A stretch of 64,000 nucleotides of DNA. Source: Reticulitermes speratus. Lineage: Eukaryota > Arthropoda > Insecta > Blattodea > Rhinotermitidae. Shown here piece by piece: positions 30,001-40,340 of the stretch. The position numbers and the translations under genes are program-made. The notes beneath the pieces are model-generated. The model searched no databases. It was not told the DNA's origin and was given only the letters and a program-made list of their open reading frames with translations. Each line of letters begins with the position of its first letter. The stretch's first letter is position 1. Location: the NCBI GenBank assembly GCA_021186555.1, contig JAJKFL010000042.1:43003980-43067979 (forward strand), given 5' to 3'.

Positions 30001-33000
30001 ACATAACAGCTTCAAGATAGGCACTTGGAACGTAAGGACCTTGAATCAAGGAGGAAAACTCGAAAATTTGAAGAAAGAGATGCAGAAGAACGCAGTGTCT
30101 GTGCTAGGTGTTAGTGAAGTGCGGTGGAAGGGTCAAGGTGAAATAAAAAGTGGTGATTATACAGTGTATTATTCCGGGGGTGACAGTGCTGAAAGAGGCG
30201 TAGCAATAGTAGTGCATAAAAGCGTAGTGAAAAGTGTTGTTAAGAAGAGTGTGTATAGTGACAGAATCGTTGCTATTAAATTGCAGGCAGAACCGGTAAG
30301 TATCTTGATAGTGCAAGTGTACATGCCAACATCGGACTATGAAGATGACAAAGTGGAAGAGTTGTATGATATAATTGAAGAAATTCTTGAAGAGGATGGA
30401 AAGGGTGCGACAAACACGATTATAATGGGAGATTGGAACAGTGTGGTTGGAGATAAAGCACATCACAACACTGTTGGACCATATGGACTGGGAAGGATGA
30501 ATCAGAGAGGTCAAATGCTTATTGACTTCTGTGAAAGAAATGGACTTGTTATAACAAACACATGGTTCAAAAAACCTAAAAGAAGAATGTACACGTGGAA
30601 ATCACCAGGAGATAGGAATCGATATCAGCTGGACTATGTACTAGTGAAACAGCGATTCAGGAACAGTGTGAAGGATGTGCAGACACTGCCTGGAACAGAT
30701 ATTGACTCTGACCACAATTTACTGGTTGCAAAGATTTGCACCAGATTGAAAAAGATCATGAGGTTCCACAAGAAAAAACCAAGATGGGATTTGGAGAAGC
30801 TATATGCTCAACGACAGGTAGTACACGATAGACTAGAAGAACAGCTTGGTGCAATCAAATGTGAAAGTGGGAATGTGGAAGTGCAGTGGAACAATATCAA
30901 GAAATGTGTGTTAGATACTATGAGTGGTTTGGTTGGAAAAGTCGAGAGGAGAGCAAGAAAGCCATGGATTACACAGGAGATGATCAGTAAAATGGATGAA
31001 CGAAGGAAAAGGAAGAATGTCAACAATGAAGAAGGAAGGAAGAACTACAGAAGACTGAGGAACGAATTGAAAAGAGCCACGGACAACGCCAAGAAGGAAT
31101 ATCTGGAGAGCATATGCGACGAGATCATAGAATTTCAAAGAATAGGACGTTATGATTTAATGTACATGAAGACAAAGGAACTAGGTTGGAAAGAAAACCA
31201 TGGGATTCAAAACATTGGCATCGAAGACTCTCAAGGCAATATAATAATAAATCAGAGACGAGTATTGCAAATTTGGGAGAATTATATCACAGAGCTCTAC
31301 GATCGAGCTAATCGACCAGAACATCTAGACGTCGAACCTGAAGATGAAGTAGATGAAGACGAGAAAGGCCCTTATATTTTGCAAAGTGAAGTGGAAAAAG
31401 CTATCAAGGAGATGAGGGATAAGAAGGCTACAGAAGATGATGATGTACCTGGGGATGTACTCAAATTGTTGGGAGAAGGTGGTCTAAGGCTAATGACACA
31501 GATGATCAACAGCATGTATGTAACTGGAGAATGGCCCAGAGATTTTATTGAAGTTACAATGATTGCCTTAAAGAAGAAGCCCAAAGCTACAAAATGCAGC
31601 GACCATCGCACAATCAGCATCATCGCTCATGCAGCAAAGATAGTAGCGAGGATACTTAGAAGAAGGATTGAGAGGAAAATTGAAGATGCACTTGGAGAAG
31701 ATCAGTTTGGATTTAGAAGAGGAAAAGGAACTAGGGATGCAATTGGGATGCTGAGAATAATATCCGAACGAACCTTGGTCATAGATGAGGAATTGTGTTG
31801 CTTGCTTCATAGACTGGCAGAAGGCATTTGACCGTGTCAACTGGACCAAATTAATGCAAATCCTAAAAGGAATTGGGATAAGACTGGCGCGAAAGAAGAT
31901 TGATCAGCAAGTTGTACATGGAACAGAGTGTCAAAATACGACTGGACCAAGGGGAGACGAGAAGTGTGAAGATTGGAAGAGGAGTTAGACAAGGTTGCTG
32001 CTTGTCACCGATTCTGTTCAACTTATACAGCGAGTACCTTACCAAGGAAGCTCTTGAAGGGTTTGGAGACTTCAAAATAGGAGGACAAGTAATTCGCACT
32101 GTGAAATATGCAGATGACCTTGTGCTACTGGCTAGGGAAGAAAAGGTGCTACAGGGCATGATTGATAGACTAATTGAAATTGGAAGACGCTATGGAATGG
32201 AAATGAATGTGGGAAAAACTAAAGTAATGAAAATCTCAAGGCAACCATCCCCAATGAAAATTATGATAGATCAAAAACAATTGGAGAATGTGGAATATTT
32301 CAATTATTTGGGTAGCATGATAACAAGTGATGCAAGGTGTACACGTGAAATTAAATCCAGAATTGCCATGGCAAAAACAGCATTCAACAGAAGAAAAATC
32401 TTTTCACCAGCAAACTGGAATTAAATTTAAGGAAGAAACTAGTAAAGTGCTACATTTGGAGCATAGCTTTGTATGGTGCTGAAACGTGGACACTTCGGAA
32501 AGTAGATCGAAGTATCTGGAAAGTTTTGAAATGTGGTGCTGGAGAAGAATGGAGAAGATCAGTTGGACCGATCGTGTGAGAAATGAAGAAGTATTACACA
32601 GAGTCAAGGAGGAGAGGAATATCCTACATACAATAAAAAGAAGAAAGGCTAACTGGATTGGTCACATCTTGCGTAGAAACTGCCTTCTGAAACACGTGAT
32701 TGAAGGAAAGTTAGAAGGAAGGATAGAAATGACGGGACGACGAGGAAGAAGACGTAAGCAGCTACTGGATGACCTTAAGGAAAGGAAGAGATACTGGAAA
32801 TTGAAAGAGGAAGCACTAGATCGCACCCTGTGGAGAACTTGCTTTGGAAGAGGCTACGGACCTGTCGTAAGACAGACTACAGAATGAATGAATGAATGAA
32901 GTCCAGTATGTTTACATACTGATGAACGTGTGAATACCTGATTTACGGTCCAGTTTCTTGTGTAAATTGATAGTTTTTGTGACATGTTATTCCAGTATCA

Positions 33001-35599
33001 ATAATACAGACACTAACAGACTGGTTGTTTTGAAACTCTGTACACTTGAAGAATGAAGTATGCTTGGATGTCACCACATGTTGACTGGTAAAGACTTGCA
33101 GGTGTCAAGAAGTTCAAGAAGAATTCTTCTTCGATTGCTTGACCCTTAAGGTGGAGGTACTACACCCCTCTAAAACATTGGTGACTATTTACTGGTTAGC
33201 AGTGTTTAACATTCCAGAAGACTTGAATCTTTTCAACCCTGCTTTGAGAACCTCAAATGTTGCTTAGTACGCAGATCATAACGCTGGGGAGATCTCCAGT
33301 CTGGTACATTTTGTCATGCTGTTATCAGCACTTGCAGAACGGACATGTGAAATTCTGTATCAGAGCAAATCTGGCATCATTACATATACATTGCTCATTT
33401 TTTGTTGATGGCATAACTTTGAGGTTCTTTTCTTTTACAGAAAATGTGAAATAATACGTGCTAATTGCAAAATGTTGTGATGATAGTCACCGATGAATTA
33501 CAGTAACATGATGTAAGGAATTTACGTGACAGCATGTTACGGAGGCATGTTGTAGGATGTAACGTAAAACACACACACAGTCTAATTCTTTGGAAGCATA
33601 AAATTCACCATGCCTGTAGCCAGTGTTTTAGGTCCTATGCAAGAATATGCATTGGTCTTTGTTTCAGGTCTACCACAGCTTCCATGAAGAAGTGAAACTT
33701 TACCAACAGCACTGGTGGCGTTGTAATGGGCCATGCCAAAGTAGACCACCTTATTTTGGCATGGTGAAGCGTGCCATGAACCGTGCACCTGGTCCCACTG
33801 ACTTCTGGTGGAAGGACCATGAAGCAACATGTGGAGGGCGGTACACCAAGGTTCGTGAGCCTGATGGATTTTCTGAAAAGAAAGCAAAGCAAATCAACAA
33901 GAAAGGTAACTTCAGCAAGATTTTTATTAGTAGAAAGTGGGTTACTGTGTTTATTCAAGTTTCACACGCATGCAGATGTACAGCAAAATTCTGTTAATCC
34001 GATGTGCACGGGACTGGACAAGTGCCGAATTGTGAAGTACTCTTTAGGACACTTTTGAAGTGTCACTAGACAGTAGTTCAACACCATAAATCAGAACAGT
34101 AAGAATTGAATCATAGGTGGAATAACGTTGTATGTTACATTTTTGGGGGGGGGGGGGGTGCGGAGTTATTAGAAGGATACAGTGGATTAATAATTAATTA
34201 CTGCTCTCCTATGGATTATGAATATTAATTGTTTTGCCTACTTCCTGGAAAGTTTCAACATCTCACTCTCCAAATTGGTGGTCATTTTTCATGCGTTTTC
34301 ATGTTCTGTTTTCCACCTTGAAAGTGAACAATATATGATAAAGTAACTGTTTTCCGTGTTTCCTTGTATGTGTAGTTGTATGGTGTTTCACTTTGTTTCA
34401 GCATCAGCCGGAGACAAAAATGACATTCGCAACTTCTTTCCATTCCTTGGGAAAGGAAATGTGCTTGGCAATAGCAATACAAATAGTGGAAATGTAACAA
34501 GCAGAACATTTAGTCAACCTTCACACAAAACTCAGTACCCATTGCCGAAAAGTAACGCAAATAATATTATGGGCTTTAAAGATTTGTACAACAAAAATAT
34601 AAATGCTGGTGCATCTTGTGGTGAACAGAATAAAACTGACTCTACTAATACTAAAGTTCCTACTGATGCAAATGTACAGAATGCTGGGTTGTTGCCACGA
34701 AGTACCCCAAGAAACCACTGTTTGGCAGCAAGGCCTATACTACTTCATCTTCTGAAAATAAGGACAACATAACTGGAAAGTTTGGTGGAACATTGGCCAA
34801 TAGGGGTGGAGGTACATTAGTAATTACTGCTAAAGAAAGTAATAAAGGTGTTTCAAATGTGAGGACAGTTAATGGAAATTCTAATGATGGAAAGAAGTTA
34901 ATAAATAATTTTGTACCTTTTTCTGGGAAAGGGCGTACAGTAGGAGGTGAGACAACTGCAACAATGAATAGTAGAAAGTCTGAGATGGTTCCATCACATT
35001 CACTGAAGAACCCTATTTTATTAAAAGCTCCTAGTCAGGCTCTGGGCAATAGAACTTCACTTGATGAAGCTAAGGTCAACAAACGATATGGCTCTCTTGC
35101 CAAAAATGATGTACATAAGAAACATAAAAATGGCTCAAGTTTCAACTTAACTACAGATGCTGAAGGTCTTCCAGGTACAAACAGTAACACTGTGAAATGC
35201 CCAGTGTGCAGTGTAGAGGTTGGAGAACTTTATGTGAATACTCATTTAGACTCTTGTCTAGGAGCTCCCTGTGTCGGTGATCACCCCACAGCTATCGAGA
35301 ATTATTCAGTGAAATCAGAAACAGATTCCAGTAAAATCAAATGTCCAGCATGCAATTCAGAGATGCTGAAATGCAATCTTAATGCCCATCTTGATATTTG
35401 TCTAGGTGCTGTCTTTTGCAGTGCATCAATGGATGATGATAATTGTGATGATGATGATGATGATAATGATGGAAAAAACACAAGTTTTGGTGACATGAAA
35501 CCTGAGAACAGTGCATATTCTTGTCCTTGTTGTGGGATGTTAGTGATGTATGCTGAAATGAATACACATCTTGACCATTGCCTTAAGGGGACAGAGTAA
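27034..35599 (+). CDS. SPRTN: SprT-like zinc metalloprotease Spartan (DVC1), complete, six exons
   Basis: SPRTN cleaves proteins crosslinked to DNA during replication and works with the p97 unfoldase and ubiquitin in the nucleus. Exons: 27034-27093, 27486-27715, 28573-28681, 29282-29401, 33668-33905, 34402-35599, all AG/GT with matching phases, about 652 codons. From the N-terminus: MHFDEDFALALQLQEQF; SprT domain with LVDPSWEYIDPTPDIHVLF, LKLRPRKDLVETLL, active site HEMIH and GHGPEF; Zn-binding WWRCNGPCQ...CGG segment; SHP-like boxes FPFLGKGNVLG and VPFSGKGRTVGG; three UBZ4-like fingers (C-x2-C...H-x3-C). The human protein has one SHP and one UBZ4. The chosen ATG is followed by the conserved family start. 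One base is missing in the last exon near 34697. Intron 4 carries an RTE LINE. Confidence 0.95.
27486..27715 (+). CDS. SPRTN: SPRTN exon 2 (start of SprT domain)
   Basis: Acceptor gtgtttcag. Encodes a variable basic segment, then SLVDPSWEYIDPTPDIHVLF and QFDNRFFWGKLKGVEVRWS. Leaves with two bases at gtaagt (27716). Confidence 0.95.
28573..28681 (+). CDS. SPRTN: SPRTN exon 3 (SprT domain)
   Basis: Completes a Ser codon, then CAGICCYEGRGGLCSVRLSL and PLLKLRPRKDLVETLL, ending in phase 0 at gtaagt (28682). Confidence 0.95.
29282..29401 (+). CDS. SPRTN: SPRTN exon 4 (HExxH catalytic exon)
   Basis: The first codons are HEMIH (29282-29296): two zinc-ligand histidines and the catalytic Glu. RDRDGHGPEF follows; the His of GHG is the third ligand in this family. 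It ends in phase 0 at gtaagt. Confidence 0.97.
29974..32898 (+). mobile_element. Nearly full-length RTE-type non-LTR retrotransposon in SPRTN intron 4
   Basis: 2,925 bases flanked by a perfect duplication AAGTCCAGTA (29964-29973 and 32899-32908). It encodes an apurinic-type endonuclease and a reverse transcriptase, and ends in a (TGAA)n tail (32885-32898), as RTE elements do. It starts at or just upstream of the endonuclease motif, so at most a short 5' part is missing. It has the same orientation as SPRTN. CpGs are well kept and the duplication is perfect, both signs of recent insertion. A 110-bp piece of the same family lies at 59726-59832. Confidence 0.93.
29993..32887 (+). pseudogene. RTE endonuclease-reverse transcriptase frame with four frame changes
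   Basis: Frame 1 (to 31831) has GTWNVRTL, VLGVSEVRWKGQGE, MGDWNSVVG, QLDYVLV and SDHNLLVAK (endonuclease), then VTMIALKKK and QFGFRRGKGTRDAIGML. Frames then change near 31795 (FIDWQKAFDRVNW), near 31880 (GVRQGCCLSPILFNLY, KYADDLVLLA: the YADD catalytic box), near 32400, and near 32508 (FEMWCWRRMEKISW, WIGHILRR). The stop is TGA 32885-32887. The GTWNVRTL motif lies before the first in-frame ATG (30041), so the true start is probably lost or upstream. All expected domains are present in order; only the frame is broken. Confidence 0.9.
33668..33905 (+). CDS. SPRTN: SPRTN exon 5 (zinc-binding half of protease)
   Basis: Acceptor ttgtttcag. Encodes VYHSFHEEVKLYQQHWWRCN, GPCQSRPPYFGMVKRAMNRA, DFWWKDHEATCGG and VREPDGFSEKK. 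The Cys pattern C-x3-C...C matches the Spartan zinc-binding domain. Leaves with one base at gtaact (33906). Confidence 0.96.
34140..34160. repeat. Poly(G) run in SPRTN intron 5
   Basis: A run of G (about 34145-34158) in an otherwise AT-rich intron (33906-34401). Nothing else is recognised in that intron. Confidence 0.9.
34402..35599 (+). CDS. SPRTN: SPRTN exon 6 (SHP boxes, three UBZ4 fingers), one-base frame break
   Basis: Begins CA after acceptor ctttgtttcag. The first frame carries IRNFFPFLGKGNVLG (34433-34468). Near 34697 the frame shifts by one base; the next frame reads KYPKKPLFGSKA..., then NNFVPFSGKGRTVGG (34909-34950), then UBZ4-like fingers at 35198-35257, 35342-35401 and 35522-35581, with an Asp-rich run between the second and third. 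Stop TAA 35597-35599. Both halves are in family order. A missing A in a short A run near 34697 is the simplest cause. Confidence 0.88.
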
Positions 35600-36670
35600 T
35601 GAGTCGCTGTTGTGTTGAGATGAGCAAAGGGGATGTGGTGTCACTGGTGAAGTATTGGGTACCAAAACAATTAAATTGTGCATTGCTTTGAGTTCTGAAT
35701 TATTGTGATGTGATCATTAATTGTGCTACACTTAGAATATCATTTTTGTCATTATGTTTTATACTAGACCCCTTTATACTTTCTAACAAAAACAGTTTCT
35801 AAGGTTTTATTCATGTGGTGTTTAAATGTGGAAGTATAAATTTTACAAAATGTTAGAATCTTACATATGTAAATCCTGTAACCCTTTGCCTGAAATGTTT
35901 TGATCTAATGATTTGGGCAGCTGTCAAGAGATGGTGTGACCATGATCATGTTCACAGTGAAATTACAGAACAAGATCTGCCTTCATAATTGTGTCATGAA
36001 TGCAAAAAATGATTAAGCCTCACTGGTTGGAGCCTGTTGTGAGGTATGTTTGTCTGCAAAGGGACAGAGATGTAACCAAAATTTTAAATTTGAGTTCAAA
36101 ATAGGAAAAGTTTGTTTTGATGGTGAACACACTAAAAGTGATGAAATAAACTGTAGTGACATAATGAAACTGCTCTTTTGTGTTATGACAGTCTTATGAT
36201 TGATCAGTGTTCTGTTTAGTGATTGCTTTCATGCCAGGGACAAATGGCTTTTCAGAGCTTGGTGGAAACTCCAGGTCAGTATAAAAGACAGTGGGCAAGA
36301 TGGAACACGCATGAGGTAGATTAATACAATAAGAATTCGAAAATTTATTCCTGCACATGTCATTGATGGTAACTGTAGGTGTGACATTTGAAGGTGCTGT
36401 ATGTAGCTTTGTCAGGCCCAAAAAGAATTTGTAAACGAGCAGATGGCGTCAACACCAGTGGTTTGCAATGGGTGTGTCATGAGGCTTTGGATAGAAGCAT
36501 GATCATATAAAATAAAATATGAAAATTAAAATTTCAGAACTGAAAAACTGGTGGTGTTCCTTATGCACGCCCACACACACACAAAGTTAAAGCAGGGGTT
36601 GGGGTTCAGTGAAGTCTTTTGAATTGATATGTGTATCAAAGCTTCATGTTTTATATTTTTATATAGTAAG
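35600..36670 (+). other. SPRTN 3' UTR and downstream flank
   Basis: AT-rich, with no reading frame of note. A canonical AATAAA lies at 36145-36150, 546 bases after the stop. At about 36449 'cagtggtttgcaatgggtgt' looks like a hAT terminus, and 'cacacttggg'-type sequence in reverse at 36985-37030 could be its partner. No target duplication could be matched. Confidence 0.5.
36145..36150 (+). promoter_or_regulatory. Likely SPRTN poly(A) signal AATAAA
   Basis: First canonical AATAAA after the SPRTN stop. The following 30-40 bases include a TTTTGTGTT stretch suitable as a downstream GU-rich element. Inferred only. Confidence 0.5.
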
Positions 36671-36906
36671 CAGTGGCGTAGCTAGGTTTTTGGTGCCCAG
36701 GGTAATTACCATGGCCGCCCCTAGGAGAATGTATGAACTCTAAAAAATTCACAATTATTTATTGAATTTTCTTATATTTGGCTCAGTAGTTTAAAATTTG
36801 TTCAGCGCAGAAAATAAATTTCTTCATTAAAATATTAATTTTGCCGCCCCTGCGATTCTGCTGCCTGGGGCCAGATGTACCACTCGCCCCTCAAGCTACG
36901 CCCCTG
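36671..36906. repeat. hAT-like MITE, CAGTGGCGTAGC family (236 bp)
   Basis: Left end CAGTGGCGTAGCTAGG; right end CAAGCTACGCCCCTG is nearly its inverted copy. Interior 'ggccgcccctaggagaatg' and 'ttttgccgcccctgcgattc'. A clear 8-base duplication was not found. Confidence 0.7.
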
Positions 36907-38464
36907 GCAGTAATTTACAATTAATACGTGCCCTTTTGTTATAAAGTTTTGTTTTCGTTCTACCGTGTTATGAAAAAGCGCGCATGTCCCAAGTGTGCCG
37001 TGAGCAGCCAAGGGTTGAAAACAGTTGGTGTACAACAGTTTCCAGCCCTGCTGTATTCATGTGGCCAAAGCAATGAAAGGAACAGCAGCGAACATAGATC
37101 GCTCTTGTACTGTAAACTGGTTGTGGTCAAAAATCAGTCGTACGGTAGATGGAGATGGCAGAGAGCTCTGGAAGAAGGATATGTAGAAAGACGTAGCTGT
37201 CCGTGTGTGTTTGAAACATGGGCACAGTGAGTGATTTTATGTCGTAGGCCTTTGATGGGTATCGACAGTGAAGTCGAGAGTCCTGGGCGCGAAAGTGATA
37301 CGTAGTTTTCTCGTGCTGTCGTTTTTGTTCACGTACTGTGTTGTGTAGTTATGCACTTTGTGTTACTTTACGTATATGCGTAGTATTAAAAGTACCAAAA
37401 AGAAGGCGACATTTTATTTGTAGTTACATTACGGTAAAAATTAGAACTTGATGTGAAACTGTGAAGTGGGTACATGTGTCAGTGCACCATTAGGCCTAAC
37501 CGTCGTTCGAATTTCGTAGCTTCCGAGATCCTCTGCCTACAACTAGTCGCATAAAAGTTACTTTGCAACAGTCTTCTTGCGGTTATGTCTTTACTCGAAT
37601 TTATTAGGAAGGTGAAGTGTGGCCAACTCTAGATATGTAACTACATGTAAGCCTACCATATGAACATAATCGGTTCTAAATATGCTGGAAACAGATTTCA
37701 AGTAGTGTGTTTTGTGTTTGTGTGCTTTTTGTTTTTCATCACACGTACAATTTTCCAGAATATTCGATAAAACTGGAATGACCATATCTAATGTGTGCTG
37801 TACTTTGAAGACATAAATATATCTACGAACCGGGTGAAATTCAAACATTTTTGCACGGTGGTTATGTACGTGTGAAAAACGAAGATCACCGTTAGATGGC
37901 AGGAAGAGAGCAAGTGACAACTGCTGCTCTTTGCGGTGAGTATTTTTACTATGTGCATTGAATGTAGCGTTATTGTTTGTAATTAGATGGCAACATACAC
38001 TTGTTTGATGAATAGAAGCAGGTAGGAAAGACATATTACTGGGATTTTACACAATGAAGGGCTCCTGATAAAACGTTGTTAGGGTGGTGAAATAAAGGAT
38101 AAAATGCGCGGGACATGTATAGCACGCAAAGGGTAGATGAGCAGTTCGCACAAAACTTTATCCAGAAAATCTGAAGGAAAGTAAAATAAATGTGCAGTTC
38201 AAGCCGATTTAACACATCGAAGCACAATACTTCACTTGGATCATCCCTCCCCCCACATTTTTTTCCCAACTGATCCTCTCGGTAGTCCATGAAGATTGAT
38301 GAATTTGGAGATTCTGTAGGAAAAGGGCTTATTATAAAAAGTAATTTTTATGACGACCCCTATCCTGTACATATTTCCCAATTTATCGTTTCCAGTCATC
38401 ACATCAGTTGGACCTGGGAGGAAGGTAGTCACAGGGGACTAGATTATTTCATAATTTTTTACTC

Positions 38465-38600
38465 TTCGTCAGGTATTGTTAGGATGATCGAACTCAGAGG
38501 ATGAAATTGGAGGGGCATGTGGTAATTGTGGGGGAGATGAGAAATGGTCGGAAAACCTGCAGGAAAGTGGCCACTTCTGAGGCATTGGGGGTGTGGTCTG
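38465..38600 (+). mobile_element. Degraded LINE fragment (plus strand)
   Basis: 'aggatgatcgaactcagagg' and 'gaaatggtcggaaaacctgc' correspond in plus sense to the conserved 'VIKSRRMRWAGHVA' and 'ILVGKPEG' tail of the LINE seen at 55193-55660, with many breaks. Confidence 0.45.
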
Positions 38601-38823
38601 GGTTCGTGTGGTGACCAGCGTCGGGATCTTGTAAACATGGAAATGATCTTTCTGGTTTCATGAAAAAGCTTGTTATTTTTATCAGCTTTGCGAATATTAT
38701 TTATGTATACCAATATATGCACACAAAACCTGGTCTTAGCAGGCGCAGCACTTCATATATTATATTGGCTCAACTAGTAAACTGTACCATACTATATGCA
38801 CACAATAAAGTTATAAGTTATCC

Positions 38824-38860
38824 TACATGTTTCAGCGATAAATCGCCATCAGGGAGACGT
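38824..38860 (-). ncRNA. Hammerhead-like core motif, variant
   Basis: On the minus strand CTGATGG, then GCGATTTATCGC (5-bp stem, 2-base loop), then TGAAACATGTAGG. It resembles the CUGANGA-stem II-GAAA order of hammerhead ribozymes and the better match at 39624-39662, but the A of the first box is missing. Stems I and III were not verified. Confidence 0.3.
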
Positions 38861-39623
38861 CAATACAAAGGAATACATAATACCAATACAAAAAGTTTTA
38901 CGTCTACAATGTTAAAAATGTATAGTCTATGAATGCGGCTATAAATATAATAATGGCTAGCATGATATTGAGATGTTCTTGGTTAAAATTCATTGATATG
39001 CCATTGTTTACAACGTGTGTAGTTATACTCGTATTTAGCCCACACAGAAGTCTAATACCGACGTTTATTCGATCCAGAAGTGTCAAGCCCCTGCGCCGTG
39101 TACTGATGTATCCTGTGTAGGAACGTGTTGTAGACTGAGTCTACAGGGCCTTGATCCTCCTGCGGAAAACTTATAATTTCACACAGTTTGTGTGCGTATG
39201 TTGGTGTATAGAAATGATTGCAAGCAGAGTGCACGGAATAAATAATATTAAATTTGCGAATACTAATTTCCCAAGAAGGAATCTGTTGCTTGGATTTAGT
39301 CATCGTATTATTCGCCGTTGTAAGAGTCGTTAAATAAACGACGAAACCAGAAACTTACGGAAGTATCTTCATCTTTAAAGCCGATAAGTAACTTGTGACA
39401 TTGTTGAAAGGCTGAGGAAAAATTTGAGTGACGTTTGAAGTCTGAAAGGGCATTGGTGAGAAAAAGAGAAGGACGGAGGTAGTAGTAGTAGGAGGAGGAG
39501 GAGGAGGAGGAGAAGAAGAAGAAGGAGTAGGAGGAAGACGAGGCGAAGAAAAAGGGAAACAAAGAATAAGATTCAACAATTAAACCAACAAATGCACTTT
39601 ATTTCTTAGGTATGTCCATTAAC

Positions 39624-39662
39624 CCTACATGTGTTTCGGCTGTAACAGAGCCATCATCAGGG
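39624..39662 (-). ncRNA. Hammerhead-ribozyme-like core motif
   Basis: Minus strand: CTGATGA, then TGGCTCTGTTACAGCC (stem II candidate GGCT/AGCC), then GAAACACATGTAGGG. Boxes CUGAUGA and GAAA are exact. Penelope-like retroelements are known to carry such motifs. A short self-complementary ACATGT follows. Cleavage competence is not shown. Confidence 0.45.
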
Positions 39663-39861
39663 GTTCAATGTCACCTTCACTTTAACATTCACTGTTCCAT
39701 TTAGTATCACCACTTACACACCACAATGTATGTCAATTTTCTGTTAACAGTTGATAACACTCGCTGTTACCGTTTATACAACCTTATCTTTTAAAAATTG
39801 CTGGCAATAGGTTTGTATACAGATGTTGTTGTCCGTGCCGTGTTTTCGTTATGGTGTCTTG

Positions 39862-40340
39862 TTGGTGTGGCTGTCACTGACTGTCCTGTTGTGGTTGTGT
39901 TAGGTACATCAGTGTGTTGTTGGTGTGGCTGTCACTGACTGTCCTGTTGTGGTTGTGTTAGGTACATCAGTGTGTTGTTGGTGTGGCTGTCACTGACTGT
40001 CCTGTTGTGGTTGTGTTAGGTATATCAGTGTGTTGTTGGTGTGGCTGTCACTGACTGTCCTGTTGTGGTTGTGTTAGGTACATCAGTGTGTTGTTGGTGT
40101 GGCTGTCACTGACTGTCCTGTTGTGGTTGTGTTAGGTACATCAGTGTGTTGTTGGTGTGGCTGTCACTGACTGTCCTGTTGTGGTTGTGTTAGGTACATC
40201 AGTGTGTTGTTGGTGTGGCTGTCACTGACTGTCCTGTTGTGGTTGTGTTAGGTACATCAGTGTGTTGTTGGTGTGGCTGTCACTGACTGTCCTGTTGTGG
40301 TTGTGTTAGGTACATCAGTGTGTTGTTGGTGTGGCTGTCA
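39862..40340. repeat. 58-bp minisatellite, about 8 copies
   Basis: 'ggtacatcagtgtgttgttg' recurs at 39903, 39961, 40019 (one change), 40077, 40135, 40193, 40251 and 40309, a strict 58-base period. The unit continues 'gtgtggctgtcactgactgt' and 'cctgttgtggttgtgtta'. The copies are almost identical, so the expansion is recent or homogenised (or compressed in the assembly). Confidence 0.97.

Larger units (their letters stand above)
29402..33667. other. SPRTN intron 4
   Basis: 4.3 kb, enlarged by the RTE element at 29974-32898. Without it the intron would be about 1.3 kb. GT-rich and pyrimidine simple repeats lie at 29735-29865 ((GTT)n, (GGT)n, (GT)n, T run, (TTC)n). No further gene. Confidence 0.8.
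36907..39589. other. Intergenic, no gene recognised; composition shifts to CpG-normal
   Basis: From about 37100 the DNA is visibly richer in CG than the LYST/SPRTN half. Open frames at 36928-37230 and 37591-38034 show no family resemblance. A LINE scrap lies at 38465-38600, a hammerhead-like motif at 38824-38860 and a purine microsatellite ((AGG)n/(AAG)n) at 39480-39545. The rest is unassigned. Confidence 0.5.

Noticed and set aside
36928..37230. 100-codon plus-strand frame in CpG-richer DNA
   Set aside because: No recognisable domain and no partner exon. It overlaps a probable hAT terminus.
39308..39579. Ser/Pro/Tyr-rich minus-strand frames
   Set aside because: Translation of an (AGG)n/(AAG)n purine microsatellite.
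39862..40340. CRISPR-like array
   Set aside because: Units are contiguous with no variable spacers; it is a eukaryotic minisatellite.
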